DNA from: Janibacter limosus
GTDB lineage: Bacteria; Actinomycetota; Actinomycetes; Actinomycetales; Dermatophilaceae
DNA length: 64,000 nt
Assembly: GCF_004295485.1 (NCBI RefSeq)
Contig: NZ_CP036164.1
Location: 1,364,001-1,428,000 of the forward strand
Direction of reading: 5' to 3'
The notes under the pieces are model-generated. The model saw only the letters and a list, made by a program, of their open reading frames with translations, searched no databases and was not told the DNA's origin. The translations under genes and the position numbers were made by a program. Numbering within the stretch: the first letter of the stretch is position 1; every line of letters starts with the position of its first letter. This document shows positions 8,729 through 17,751 of this stretch, in pieces.

Positions 8729-9796
8729 ATGAGCGCGAGTCAGTACCGGGGTCAGCTTGAACGGAAACGCAAGCAACGGATCGAGGTCGAGAAGAAGGCC
8801 GGTGAGTATCGGACGAAGGAGTCCAAGAAACGTGCCGAGGCGTCCAAGGCCCGACAGTCCGCTTCAAAGACCAAGAGTGAGACGACTGCGAAGAGCAAGC
8901 TTCGCGAAGCTGATCGCAAAGACAAGGAAGCCGAAACTGCTGGCAAAGAAGCCGGCCGGTTGCAGTCGAAAGCCGCTGGGTACTCGAAAGAGGAGTCAGC
9001 GTTGCTCACAAAACTGACGCGAGCCGAGCAGTCTGAGGCAGATGCCGCGGAGCGCCGCCGTAAACGCGAACAGCAGCAGGCGGACCGGCGGACTGCCGCT
9101 GATCGGGCGACTCTGGAGTCACGGATCAGCGGAACCGAATCAGCCGTCGACCACGTTCTCCGCCAGCTTCCTGCCCCAAAGCCGGAGAAGCTTCGGGTCC
9201 TGATTCTCGGGGCATCTTCGGAAGGAGACCTCCGAGTGGGAAGGGAACAGAAGCGCATCCGGGCAGCCGTCGAATCCGCTTTGCATCGAGATCAGATCGA
9301 ACTTGACGTCCGTCCAGCGGCGACCACCCATGACCTCCTCGACGGAATTACCAAGTTCCGCCCCCACGTGGTGCACTTCTCAGGACATAGCAACGAGGAT
9401 CTCATCGTGTTCGAGGATGAGCAGGACGCACCGCATCCGGGCAGGATCGTCACAGCCCGCGCGTTTGCCAACGCCATGCGGGCCACCGATGATCCGCCGC
9501 TGCTGGTGCTGTTGAACTCCTGCAAGTCCGCAGCCCAGATCGATGATCTGGTGGACCAGATCGTGCCGTTCGCGATCGGCATGGCCGACAGCATCGACGA
9601 TGCCGACGCGATCAACTACGCAGCCCAGTTCTACGCCGCTATCGCCAACGGGCAGTCGGTCAACTCCGCCCACCTCGCCGGACAGGTCCGTCTCGAACTC
9701 GACGGACTGGACAGTGCCGATCTGCCCACGCTGGCGTGGGCGCCTGATGTAGACCCGACAACTACCATCCTCGTCAAGCCCACCGAACCTGCCTGA
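8729..9796 (+). CDS. CHAT-domain (caspase-like) protein with coiled-coil N-terminus
   Basis: 355 residues from the ATG at 8729, with a GAGGGG purine run upstream. Residues 8-140 are an extremely charged Lys/Glu/Ala coiled coil. Residues 155-330 are a CHAT domain: LRVLILGASSEGDL, then VVHFSGHSN with the catalytic His at about 220, then LLVLLNSCKSA with the catalytic Cys at about 265. CHAT proteases are used in bacterial cell-suicide and antiviral pathways. It is the only rightward gene inside an otherwise leftward conjugation operon and has only 2 bp to the convergent SCO6880 stop, which marks it as inserted cargo. Target and trigger are unknown. Confidence 0.82.
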   Translation: MSASQYRGQLERKRKQRIEVEKKAGEYRTKESKKRAEASKARQSASKTKSETTAKSKLREADRKDKEAETAGKEAGRLQSKAAGYSKEESALLTKLTRAEQSEADAAERRRKREQQQADRRTAADRATLESRISGTESAVDHVLRQLPAPKPEKLRVLILGASSEGDLRVGREQKRIRAAVESALHRDQIELDVRPAATTHDLLDGITKFRPHVVHFSGHSNEDLIVFEDEQDAPHPGRIVTARAFANAMRATDDPPLLVLLNSCKSAAQIDDLVDQIVPFAIGMADSIDDADAINYAAQFYAAIANGQSVNSAHLAGQVRLELDGLDSADLPTLAWAPDVDPTTTILVKPTEPA

Positions 9797-9798
9797 CC

Positions 9799-11273
9799 TC
9801 AGACAGTCCGGCACAGCGGCAATGCGGCAGCCGTGAATGCGGACGCCTGCTGACCAACAAGCTGTCTGGTCTCGCAGGAGGCTTGGATCGCCGCCTGTTC
9901 GATAGCCGCGACCGCCGCTTCCAGCTCGTCGACGGTGGGGGCGGAGACGCTGATGAGACCGGTGTAGCGCAGTACCCCGTGGCCCGCGGTGAGGTCGGCT
10001 TCCTGCTGGAGAACGTCCTGGTATTCGGCAGTGAGGGCGGCGTCCTCGATCTGGCCGATCTTTGCCCGCTGAGCGGCGTCGCTGATGTGCTCGACCTTCT
10101 TCTTGCGGATGTCCCGGGCGGCTTGGTCCGAGCGCATCGGAGTGCAGATCAGTGAGAAGCTGCGTTGGATGCCGGTGGACAGCAGTACCGGCGACAGGAA
10201 TCCGGGATAGACCATCGAGCGGGGCCACTCACTGATCCACAGTGTCGTGTGGTGGGCGGAGTCGGTGCGCAAGCGTGTCCAGGACTCGTTGACTGCGACG
10301 GGGCCGGCGGTGGCGAGGTTCTGTCCCAGCTCGCCGTGACGTTCGAGGGTGGCGGCGATCGCCGGGTCGTAGGCACCGCGGAGGATGACGGCGATTTGTC
10401 CGGGGGTGAGCCATCTGGAGGGTGTGAGGTCGGCGGAGCGCAGAGCTGCAACGAGGGTGGACATCTCCTGGCGGAGTACGGCTGCGCCGCCGCGGATGCC
10501 GCCGCCGGCGGTCCTGATCTGCCGGGCGGCGGCATTCATGTCCAGCGAGAGAGACAGGGTGGTGGCGTGTCGTTCTCCGGCGGGCCCGGCGCGGTCAATG
10601 AGTTCGGCGTAGGTGGTCGCGGCCCAGGAGTCGTCGGATATCCCGTGGGAGGCCCACCATTCGGCCAACCCGGTGCCGGAGTCCGGCAGGGTGCGCTCCA
10701 ACACTTGGAGACTGGCGATCCGGCCGGATCGGCACACGGTGGCCAACACGCGGCCCCAGGAGGTGACGCGACGCTCCTGCTCACCGGGGTCGAGGAGCAC
10801 GAACGCGGGATGGCTGATCTCGCACACAACAGTAAGGGTCCGCTGGTGGGGGTCGTGGATCATCCCAGCGTTCGTGTCGGGGTCGGTGTATTCGCGAGCC
10901 GCGCTGCGTCGCCGGGCAGCGCGAGCGTGCCAACGGGGCGTGGGGTGACTACCCGCCTGCGGTAGAGAAGTTGCCCGCCGGTGGAACGCCAGAGCCACCA
11001 GGACGCGACGGGTAACCATTCGATAGCCGGTCGTCCGGCGATGGGTGTCCAGGTCAGGGCGGCGGCGAGTACCCAGACGGGCGCGGTGTAGGCGAGCAGG
11101 ATGCCGCCGCCGGCGTAAAGCGCGCCGACGATGCTCAGGATGCCGGTGGCCAAGGTGATGAGCTGGGTCAGAGAGAGGCCCAGCAGCACTCCCCGGCGGG
11201 TGAGGCGGGAGAACTTGACTGGCACCAGTTCCGAAGCCATGGCGCGCTCGTTCTTGGTCGTCATGGTTCTCAT
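9799..11273 (-). pseudogene. SCO6880-family conjugation protein, frameshifted
   Basis: The product is split between two frames. The 5' part (from ATG 11273, or 11264, which is better spaced from AAGGA) encodes two hydrophobic segments (VLLGLSLTQLITLATGILSIVG, ILLAYTAPVWVLAAALTW) up to LPGDAARL and then stops at 10860. The 3' part continues in another frame from REYTDPDTNAGM down to 9799. The junction is near 10891-10905 (CGGCTCGCGAATAC, where one extra base would restore the frame). The restored protein would be about 490 residues, the family's usual length. Causes could be a real mutation, a sequencing error or programmed shifting; no heptamer slip site is obvious. The family acts as the N-terminal partner of VirB4-type ATPases. 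Confidence 0.8.
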
Positions 11274-12634
11274 TCCTTCCCGGTCGGCTTCGGGGCCGGA
11301 GGTGGGGTCTGTTTCGGTGCAGTCGGTGTCTTGGGCGCCGGGATGGGCGGCGGTGGTGTCTGTGACGGTGGGGGTGTGCTGCCTGCCTGGGAGGCCGAGT
11401 CAGCGGCGGTCTCACCGTGCCCACCGAACGCTGCGCCGGCTTTGGGCCCGGCAGTAGCTGCATCTTTGGCGACCTTCGCTGCGATTACTGCCGCTGCGGT
11501 CGGGCCTGCTGCCGCCGCACCGGCACCGGCGGAGCTGCCGCCCGCGGCGGCGGCCTTCCCTCCTCCGGCTCCGGCAACGCCACCAGGGCCCTGGGATGCC
11601 GCGTTCGTCGGTGGGGGCGGGGTCTTCCCACCCCCGCCCCCTCCGGAGTTGTTGCCGCCGTCGAGAACCTTCTTCGGTTCGCCGCCCTGCGGCTTCGATG
11701 GTGTGGGGATGGGCCGGTTGAGGGCGTTCTTCGCGTCCTGCTCGGACCCGATCGCGTGGTACATGTCGAAGCCCACAAAGGACAGGAACTTGTACGTCAG
11801 GTACGGAGCGAAAGCGGCCATCGCCATCAGCACGATCCCGGCGATCGGATCGGCGACGGAGGACAGATCCTCGTCGATCGGCGCGGAAACTTGGGTGATG
11901 GCGACGAGGAACATCACGACCAGGACGAGCTTGGAGACGATCAGGGCGATGACGAACATCGCCCACTTGCTGATCCACCCCTTGGTGGCATCCCACGACG
12001 CACCGGAAAACGCCAGCGGCGCGAGAACGATCGCGACCAGCAGGAGGGCCTTGCGGACCAGCAAGCTCAACCACACGATGGCGGCGGCAGCGATAGCGAG
12101 GCCAGCGAGGAAGATCGTGATGATCGCCCCGACCCCAGGGGCGGCAATGTTGATCCCGACAAGGCCCGCGGCCAGCAGCGTGATCTTGTCGCCCATCGAC
12201 TCGGTGGTCTCGCCGGCGGCTTGGACGATGCCGATGCAGAGCTGATCAACGATCTCCAATAGCAACGCGGTCAGGGTGATGACGACGAACGATCCGAGGA
12301 CGGATTTTGCCAAGCCCAGAGCCGCCCGAGACAGGGCGGTCGGGTCACGGCGGATGAGACCGGTGATGAGCTGGAGGCAGAAGAAGATCAGCATCACGAA
12401 CACAGCGATGCCGAACAAGATGTTGTAGACCGCCACATACTCCGGCCGGGTTACGTCGACCAGGGTGGTGGTGTCGAACACGGTCCAGACGGCCTCGAAC
12501 AGCCAGCCCGCGGCGGCGCCCATCGCGGAGGCAAGCCAGTCGAATGGTGCCGCCACGAGGGACGCGGCGGCTTCGCCGGCTGTGTCGCAGACGGACGAGA
12601 TGATGGGGACATCGCACACACCCACCGCAATCAC
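11270..12634 (-). CDS. VirB6/TrbL-like membrane protein
   Basis: 454 residues. Residues 1-300 carry about six hydrophobic spans (AVYNILFGIAVFVMLIFFC, SFVVITLTALLLEIV, IITIFLAGLAIAAAAIVWL, KLVLVVMFLVAI, IAGIVLMAMAAFAPYL). Residues 310-454 are a disordered Gly/Ala/Pro-rich tail. This layout fits the polytopic channel component of actinobacterial conjugation machines. The frame opens at a GTG at 12634 directly abutting AGGA; the GTG at 12625 is better spaced from it, so the true start may be three codons later. The stop overlaps the SCO6880 start. Confidence 0.85.
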   Translation of the reverse strand: MIAVGVCDVPIISSVCDTAGEAAASLVAAPFDWLASAMGAAAGWLFEAVWTVFDTTTLVDVTRPEYVAVYNILFGIAVFVMLIFFCLQLITGLIRRDPTALSRAALGLAKSVLGSFVVITLTALLLEIVDQLCIGIVQAAGETTESMGDKITLLAAGLVGINIAAPGVGAIITIFLAGLAIAAAAIVWLSLLVRKALLLVAIVLAPLAFSGASWDATKGWISKWAMFVIALIVSKLVLVVMFLVAITQVSAPIDEDLSSVADPIAGIVLMAMAAFAPYLTYKFLSFVGFDMYHAIGSEQDAKNALNRPIPTPSKPQGGEPKKVLDGGNNSGGGGGGKTPPPPTNAASQGPGGVAGAGGGKAAAAGGSSAGAGAAAAGPTAAAVIAAKVAKDAATAGPKAGAAFGGHGETAADSASQAGSTPPPSQTPPPPIPAPKTPTAPKQTPPPAPKPTGKE

Positions 12635-12668
12635 TCCTCACACATAGGGGTCGAGTCGGGTGGGTGGG

Positions 12669-12980
12669 TCAGACCTGCTGGCCGACGTTCCAGAAGAAGT
12701 TGATCAGCGTCACCGACGCTCCGCAGATCACTGCCGCACCGCAGGAGACGAGGACGCCAACCTTTCCCCGTCCGGCGAGATGCGGGTTGGAGGAGTTTGC
12801 GCCGAAGCCCCACACGATCGCCGAGATGATCAGCGCCAGCACCGACAAGATCAGTCCGACAGTCATCACGGCGCCGACGATGGTGCGGAGCTGTGCGATA
12901 CCGGGCAGGCCGTCGCTGTTGGGATCGATGTTGATGTCCATGGGCATGAGCGCGGACAGGGCGGTGATGAGATCGAACAA
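12669..12980 (-). CDS. DUF6112-like small membrane protein 1
   Basis: 103 residues. I chose the TTG at 12980 as start because AGGAGG lies six bases upstream (about 12986-12991); the longer frame upstream is not protein-like. The core is PNSDGLPGIAQLRTIVG, followed by two membrane helices and INFFWNVGQQV. Its tandem neighbour has the same plan (GIGDLREVVGALLTF, NWLITLGQQL). Such small two-span proteins recur next to VirB6-like genes in actinobacterial elements and could be a pilin-like or channel subunit (inference). Confidence 0.75.
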   Translation of the reverse strand: MFDLITALSALMPMDINIDPNSDGLPGIAQLRTIVGAVMTVGLILSVLALIISAIVWGFGANSSNPHLAGRGKVGVLVSCGAAVICGASVTLINFFWNVGQQV

Positions 12981-12999
12981 GGTGGGCCTCCTGACGAAC

Positions 13000-13024
13000 G
13001 TTCTCCGCCCGTAGTGCGGAGAAC
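13000..13024 (-). promoter_or_regulatory. 9-bp perfect hairpin just upstream of the DUF6112-1 RBS
   Basis: GTTCTCCGC, a 7-base loop and GCGGAGAAC form a perfect stem 8 bp upstream of the Shine-Dalgarno of the 12980 TTG start. Position suggests an mRNA-stabilising or processing structure, or a partial terminator after DUF6112-2. There is no T-run on either strand. Confidence 0.5.
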
Positions 13025-13108
13025 ATGGATGGGTTCGTCGGTCAGGTGCGCGGCCCAACCCATGACGCCGCGAACATGACAGGTCCGGACGTGGGCGGCA
13101 GGGCGGCG

Positions 13109-13375
13109 TCAGAGCTGCTGGCCGAGGGTGATGAGCCAGTTCATCCACGCGACCCCGCCCCCGGCCACGACCGTGGTCCCGAGGGCGGTCCACGCGCCGA
13201 TGCGTGCCTTGGACACGGCGGTGTGGTTGCCGTTGGCGGTAGCGATGGCCCAGATGATGGCGGAGACGATCAGCATCAGCACGGCGGTGATGAGCACGAA
13301 CGTCAGGAGCGCGCCGACCACTTCGCGCAGGTCGCCGATGCCGCTCAGGCCCTCGAAGTCGGGGAACACGTCCAT
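13109..13375 (-). CDS. DUF6112-like small membrane protein 2
   Basis: 88 residues from ATG 13375, five bases after the hydrolase stop. It begins MDVFPDFEGLSGIGDL, followed by two hydrophobic helices (LLTFVLITAVLMLIVSAIIW and ALGTTVVAGGGVAWMNWLI), and ends GQQL. It is clearly a divergent paralogue of the 12669-12980 product. The pair presumably arose by tandem duplication and may form hetero-oligomers in the transfer apparatus (inference). Confidence 0.75.
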   Translation of the reverse strand: MDVFPDFEGLSGIGDLREVVGALLTFVLITAVLMLIVSAIIWAIATANGNHTAVSKARIGAWTALGTTVVAGGGVAWMNWLITLGQQL

Positions 13376-13380
13376 GGCCG

Positions 13381-15009
13381 TCAGCTTCCGGCCCGGACAG
13401 TGACGTGGAGGTGGTCGATGTGCCGGGTGGTGATATCGGCGCCGTGCGCGTAGTCGCGCCATCCTTCGGCGTCTCGGGCCAAGGACCAGATCTTGTCCTG
13501 CCAGATCAGATACTCGACGCCGAGGGTTTCGGCGTTGTCCTTCATCCAGTTGGTGACCTGCCATCCGGCCCCGAGCTGCGGGGGAGTGGGTGGGGTGCCG
13601 ATGGTGTTTCCGAACGTCAGATCGCACGCCCGGCCCAGGGGGTGTTCGGAGACGGTTCCAGGACGTGGCGAGTAGCAAGACCATGAGGTCTCCGGGAACG
13701 CTGCGGTTGCCTGGGCGTGGAGATTCAGCAGGCGTGCGGTGATCTGGCCGCCGCTGGTGGGGTCGTCGACCATTCGGTCCGGGTCGCCGTCGACCGGGCT
13801 CGGGTCGCGGCCGGGCGTTCCGGGGTCGGGGTCGCAGCCAGCGGGTGCGCCGGTGGCAGGCTCGGGCAGGTCGGCGGCGCTGTGGGCGTTGAGCCAGGAG
13901 GCGGGGTCGGTGTGCTGGCCGTTGGTGTCGCCGTTACGGACCTCGAAGTGCAGGTGCGGGCCGGTGGAGTTGCCAGCGGAGCCGACGTTGCCGATGTGCT
14001 GTCCGGCGGTCACGGTGTCGCCCGCGGTGACGCGGATGCCGGTCTCCCACATGTGCGCATACGCCGTCGCCACGACTGCTCCGTCGATGTGATGTTCGAT
14101 GACGACGAGTCCGCCGTAGCCGCCGGAGAACTCCGCAACGGTCACGGTTCCGTCTGCCGCGGCGAGGATAGGGGTGCCGTCGGGGGCGGCGAAGTCAGCC
14201 CCGGTGTGGAACGAGTTCTCCCCGGTGATCGGGTGGACCCGGGGTCCGTAGTCGGAGGAGGGAACCCAGGTGCCCTCCGGCAGCGGAAACACCACGCGCG
14301 ACGACTCCGCCGCGATCATCACTATTGGCGCAACTGTGCCGCCGCTCGAAGCGCCCGCAGTGGTCGCGGTGGTGAGGGTGGTCAGGATGGTCTCGGCGAC
14401 AGGCTCGTAGTTGCGGTACCGGTCGGGGTAAGCAGATACCTCGACGGCCTGGGCGGCTTCGCCCTTGTCCATCGACTGCCAGCCGGGGATGTCCAGCAGC
14501 CCTCGGGGACTGGGGTAGTTCGGGCCGTCTGGTCCTCCGAAGAACGCCCGCGCCTGATAGACGGAGTCCATGAGGTCGGCGACCGTGCCCCACCCGGACT
14601 GAGGTCGCATCTGAAACAGACCCAGCGAGTCGTGGTCGGAGCCGTTGCCGTCGTTGGGGTAGGTCCCGGACTCGGGGTAGGTGCCCGTGTTGGCGAGCAT
14701 GCGCAGGGTGGATTCGGTGAGCGCGGCCATCAGCGCGATCTGGAGCGCGTCCCGGGTAACCCCTTCGATGCTCGCGCCGGTCTCGATGATCGTCGCGGCG
14801 TGGGAGAGCTGGCGGTTGTTGAGAGTGAAGGTCTCACCGTTCGCGGTGGTCACGGTCAACGACTCGGGGACCTCGCCGATCGTGATGCCGTTCCCGGCGA
14901 CGGTGCATGCGGCGGTGGAGGCAGGGTTCATCAGCACCCCGATCCCGACCAGAGCGAACGACGGTCCGAGCAGCACCAGGGCGAGAGCGGCAGCGGCGAG
15001 CTTCTTCAC
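13381..15009 (-). CDS. Conjugation cell-wall hydrolase: transglycosylase-like + M23 peptidase
   Basis: 542 residues from the GTG at 15009, with AGGAGG eight bases upstream. A signal peptide is clear (MKKLAAAALALVLLGPSFALVG). About 80-200 looks like a lysozyme/transglycosylase-type domain (ALMAALTESTLRML, SLGLFQMRPQSGWGT). About 245-375 is an M23 endopeptidase (SDYGPRVHPITG, HTGADFAAPDG, HLHFEV zinc ligands). About 420-542 is a further C-terminal domain (CYSPRPGTVSEHPLGRACDL, HIDHLHVTV) seen in actinobacterial hydrolases. It opens peptidoglycan locally for assembly of the transfer channel, like VirB1-type proteins. Confidence 0.88.
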   Translation of the reverse strand: MKKLAAAALALVLLGPSFALVGIGVLMNPASTAACTVAGNGITIGEVPESLTVTTANGETFTLNNRQLSHAATIIETGASIEGVTRDALQIALMAALTESTLRMLANTGTYPESGTYPNDGNGSDHDSLGLFQMRPQSGWGTVADLMDSVYQARAFFGGPDGPNYPSPRGLLDIPGWQSMDKGEAAQAVEVSAYPDRYRNYEPVAETILTTLTTATTAGASSGGTVAPIVMIAAESSRVVFPLPEGTWVPSSDYGPRVHPITGENSFHTGADFAAPDGTPILAAADGTVTVAEFSGGYGGLVVIEHHIDGAVVATAYAHMWETGIRVTAGDTVTAGQHIGNVGSAGNSTGPHLHFEVRNGDTNGQHTDPASWLNAHSAADLPEPATGAPAGCDPDPGTPGRDPSPVDGDPDRMVDDPTSGGQITARLLNLHAQATAAFPETSWSCYSPRPGTVSEHPLGRACDLTFGNTIGTPPTPPQLGAGWQVTNWMKDNAETLGVEYLIWQDKIWSLARDAEGWRDYAHGADITTRHIDHLHVTVRAGS

Positions 15010-15027
15010 GACAACGACCTCCTGGGC

Positions 15028-15720
15028 TTATCGGAGAGGGTTGTCGAGCTGGGACAGCCGCAGCAGATAGCAGGTGTCGTAGGTCGGGCCGCAGACGATG
15101 AACACCGTGAACGTCACCGGATGTTCGGAGGCGACGGGTTCGTTGTTCCAGAGGCCGGTGCGGTGGCGGGTGCCCTCGATCGTGTAGGCGGTCGTTCCGG
15201 CAGGTAGCTGTCCCGGTTGAGCCTGTGCGACGGCGGTATCCCAGGCCTTGGGGACGAACTGGGTATCGATGGTGAGGTGCTGGGTCGTGGCGTACTGGCG
15301 CAGTTCGACCCACGCTTCCCGGGTGGGCAGGTAGGTGGCGATGTCGGAGACAAGACCGGCTTGCTCGGCGCCAGTGGGGTCGCCGACAGCAAGAAGTACC
15401 GAGGTGTAGTCCAGGGGCATGAATCCGGACGCGGTGTCCCAGGCAAACAGGGTGGTCGCAACGTTGCGGGCGAAGGTCTCCGGATCATCCGACCCGGCTA
15501 CGACGGGCGGGCGCGGTGTCGCAGTCGGCGCCGGGACGGTAGGTGTCGTGGCGACTGGCCCAGGACCGGTCGCGCCGCTGTCGGTGCCGGCTGCTGTGGG
15601 TGGTCCGGTGATGAGGCCGTAGACGCCGACGCCGGCCAGCACGAGAACCGCCGCGATTGCGGCGAGGACGGCGATCCACCGGTGACGGATACGGGGGTCA
15701 GTGAGGTCGGGTGTCTTCAT
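15028..15720 (-). CDS. VirB8/TcpC-like conjugation membrane protein
   Basis: 230 residues from ATG 15720 (MKTPDLTDPRIRHRW). One N-terminal membrane span (about 16-38), then a Thr/Pro/Ala linker (about 40-70), then an extracytoplasmic domain of about 150 residues beginning DDPETFARNVATTLF and ending CYLLRLSQLDNPLR. A single span followed by an NTF2-like domain is the plan of VirB8/TcpC scaffold proteins; the assignment rests on layout and position and not on strong motifs. It precedes the hydrolase gene by 18 bp. Confidence 0.7.
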   Translation of the reverse strand: MKTPDLTDPRIRHRWIAVLAAIAAVLVLAGVGVYGLITGPPTAAGTDSGATGPGPVATTPTVPAPTATPRPPVVAGSDDPETFARNVATTLFAWDTASGFMPLDYTSVLLAVGDPTGAEQAGLVSDIATYLPTREAWVELRQYATTQHLTIDTQFVPKAWDTAVAQAQPGQLPAGTTAYTIEGTRHRTGLWNNEPVASEHPVTFTVFIVCGPTYDTCYLLRLSQLDNPLR

Positions 15721-15808
15721 GCCGCTTAGGTGCACTACCGGACCCATTGGCGCGGAGTAGTCAGAGGGCGCGCAGGTGACCGCGGACGGGCGCGAGGTCG
15801 CTGCTGGT

Positions 15809-16774
15809 CTATCGGTCGTGGGCGGCACGTAGCTCGTCCGCGAACCGGCCAGTCCCGGCGACGGTGGCCAGGAAGGACTCAATCTGTTCGTCGCTGAGTT
15901 CGGCGGCGAGTTGATCGGCGTCGTAGTGGGTCCACCAGTCGACCAGTTCGCCCCAGGTGAGCATGAACGCCCGCACCGGATACCGCACTGGCTCACCACC
16001 TGCATCGGAGGACGGGATGGGGCGGGTTGTGCGTTTCTTCGTCTTGCTGTTCTTAGCCCGGGTGAGCGCGTCGGAGGCGAGCTGGTGCAGGTCAGTCTCA
16101 CGCTGATCTTGAGCGGTGGTCGCGGTGGCGCGGACCGATTCGTAAATGGGATGGACCGGCGCGCCGGCATCGATGCGTGCCAACTCAGCGGTGACGTGCG
16201 CGCGGAGTTCGGTCGGTTGGGCGGGGTCGGCGGCGATCTGTTCCAGATAGCCGATCTTGTCGAGGGTCTTGTAGGAGGCGCCGCCCGGGATCATCGCCGC
16301 GGCCTGCTCGCGGGTCTTCCCGCGCGAGCGGGGTGACGGTGGTGGAAAATTTCCACCACCGCCAGCTCCCGGCTGGTGGTCGCTGCTGAACATCGTTGCT
16401 GCTTGTCGCCGTTCGGCGTCTTCGGCCATCAGGGTTTTCAGCTCGCGGTAGAGGGCGGCGGCCTCGGTCTGCGTCAGTGGCTTGTGCAGCGCGTTGTCGT
16501 CCTGCTCGGCCAGGAGATATCCGAGGCGATCGGAGATCCCTGAGCGGACCCACACGTTGACTTTCTTACACCCGAGACGTGTGATCGCCGCCAGCCGGCG
16601 TGCACCGCACACCAGCACCCCGTCGGGCGTGATCGTGATGGGTTGCAGGAGCCCGTCGCGCTCAATGGACGCAGCGAGTTCGTCAATGTCGCCCAGCTCG
16701 GTGCGGTGCCGGCGTCCGACCCGGATCGAGGCGACCGTCCGCTCCAGCTCGATGAATCCCGATGGCGCACTCAC
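15809..16774 (-). CDS. ParB/RepB/Spo0J-family protein
   Basis: 321 residues. The N-terminal ParB domain is well conserved: IRVGRRHR, IDELAASIERDGLLQPITI, then the nucleotide-binding GARRLAAITRLG motif (about 57-68). A helical DNA-binding region follows (LTQTEAAALYRELKTLM, then KTREQAAAMIPGGASYKTLDK). The C-terminal 120 residues are less recognisable. The GTG start overlaps the stop of the upstream gene. No ParA partner is seen in the window, so it may be a regulator or maintenance factor rather than a full partition system. Confidence 0.85.
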   Translation of the reverse strand: MSAPSGFIELERTVASIRVGRRHRTELGDIDELAASIERDGLLQPITITPDGVLVCGARRLAAITRLGCKKVNVWVRSGISDRLGYLLAEQDDNALHKPLTQTEAAALYRELKTLMAEDAERRQAATMFSSDHQPGAGGGGNFPPPSPRSRGKTREQAAAMIPGGASYKTLDKIGYLEQIAADPAQPTELRAHVTAELARIDAGAPVHPIYESVRATATTAQDQRETDLHQLASDALTRAKNSKTKKRTTRPIPSSDAGGEPVRYPVRAFMLTWGELVDWWTHYDADQLAAELSDEQIESFLATVAGTGRFADELRAAHDR

Positions 16775-17661
16775 CGCGACCCACCTCCGCCAGGTTGGCG
16801 AGGTGCGGCGAGAGAGACAGTGAGGACGAGGTCGTCATCACGCAGCAGCACCGCGACGGGCTCGCCGATCAGCAGCCGTAGCAGCACGCCCCGCCCGGCA
16901 GCAGTCGCGGCGTAGGCAGGGTGGGGATTGCCCAGTACAGCTTTCAATAGGGCAGTCCAGGATGTGCGAGGGATGTCGAGCAGGGCGCGGGCGTGCTTGT
17001 CGCGTCGCAGGGCCTCGTAGGTGGCTTGTCGGGTGCCAGCCCTGGTCAGTGCCCCGCAGACGTGTTCGATCCCGGCTCGCGCGGTCGTCGGCGGCCAGTC
17101 CAGCAGGGTGAAGAACGCGATGGCATCCTCTGCCGCAGCGGAGGCCGAGGTGGACACCTCCGCCGAGGGCTCGTCGTCATCTTGGCTCTTGCCGTCGCCT
17201 GTTGGCGTGGGATCGGTGACGTGGAACGCGGGGTCGTAGTCGATCAGGGGATTGTCGCGGTCGCTGAAGCGTTCCGGGTCGTGGAATGCCGACACGTGCG
17301 GGCGTCGTGCCTGATGGACCGAGCACAGCAAGCCTTGGGCGCGTTCCTCGAAGATGCAGGTGATCCGCACCGCATGAGTGATTACCGCCCACGGGTCGAC
17401 CGCGGTCCGGGCGGCCTGAGTGCGCATCACATCGAACGCCGCGGACGCGGCTTCCCACGGGTCCAACCCGTGCTTGCGCGCTAAGGGCGCGTACTTCTCG
17501 GCTACGAACACCATCAGCTCCGCTGCCGTTGGGTCGCGTTGCCATCCGCCCGGCTCCGATTCGTGGAGTCGGCGCAGCAGGACCCGTAGGCCTTCGCTGG
17601 TTGTGTAGTCCTCGACGCTCTCGGTGGGGCGCTCGGTCGTGGTGTGCGTGTTCTCGGTCAT
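16771..17661 (-). CDS. Hypothetical protein of conjugation operon
   Basis: 296 residues from ATG 17661, preceded by AGGAGGTG. The N-terminal half is helical (LRVLLRRLHESEPGGWQRD, LMVFVAEKYAPLARKHGLDPWEAASAAFDVM). The middle is acidic and low-complexity (DDDEPSAEVSTSASAAAED). The C-terminal half has LLDWPPTTARAGIEHVCGAL and LLRLLIGEPVAVLL. No catalytic motif, span or family is recognised. It overlaps the parB start by 4 nt and is therefore probably made together with ParB. Confidence 0.65.
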   Translation of the reverse strand: MTENTHTTTERPTESVEDYTTSEGLRVLLRRLHESEPGGWQRDPTAAELMVFVAEKYAPLARKHGLDPWEAASAAFDVMRTQAARTAVDPWAVITHAVRITCIFEERAQGLLCSVHQARRPHVSAFHDPERFSDRDNPLIDYDPAFHVTDPTPTGDGKSQDDDEPSAEVSTSASAAAEDAIAFFTLLDWPPTTARAGIEHVCGALTRAGTRQATYEALRRDKHARALLDIPRTSWTALLKAVLGNPHPAYAATAAGRGVLLRLLIGEPVAVLLRDDDLVLTVSLAAPRQPGGGGSR

Positions 17662-17693
17662 GGTCAGGGCACCTCCTGACACATAGGTGCGCA

Positions 17694-17741
17694 CGCGCCC
17701 CCAGCAGACGTCATCGGCGACATGTCGGTGCTGGGGGCGCG
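17694..17741 (-). terminator. 13-bp perfect stem between two operon genes
   Basis: CGCGCCCCCAGCA (17694-17706) pairs perfectly with TGCTGGGGGCGCG (17729-17741) across a 22-base loop. It fills most of the 90-bp gap between the 17752-18192 gene and the 16771-17661 gene and lies just 5' of the latter's RBS. It lacks a T-tract. It may be an attenuator, a partial terminator or an RNA-processing site that sets different expression for the two operon halves. Confidence 0.55.
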
Positions 17742-17751
17742 CATTGTCAGC

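Noticed and set aside
12981..13193. Longer N-terminus for DUF6112-1 from 13193
   Set aside because: The extension is Arg/Pro-rich and lacks an RBS; a TTG at 12980 with AGGAGG fits better.
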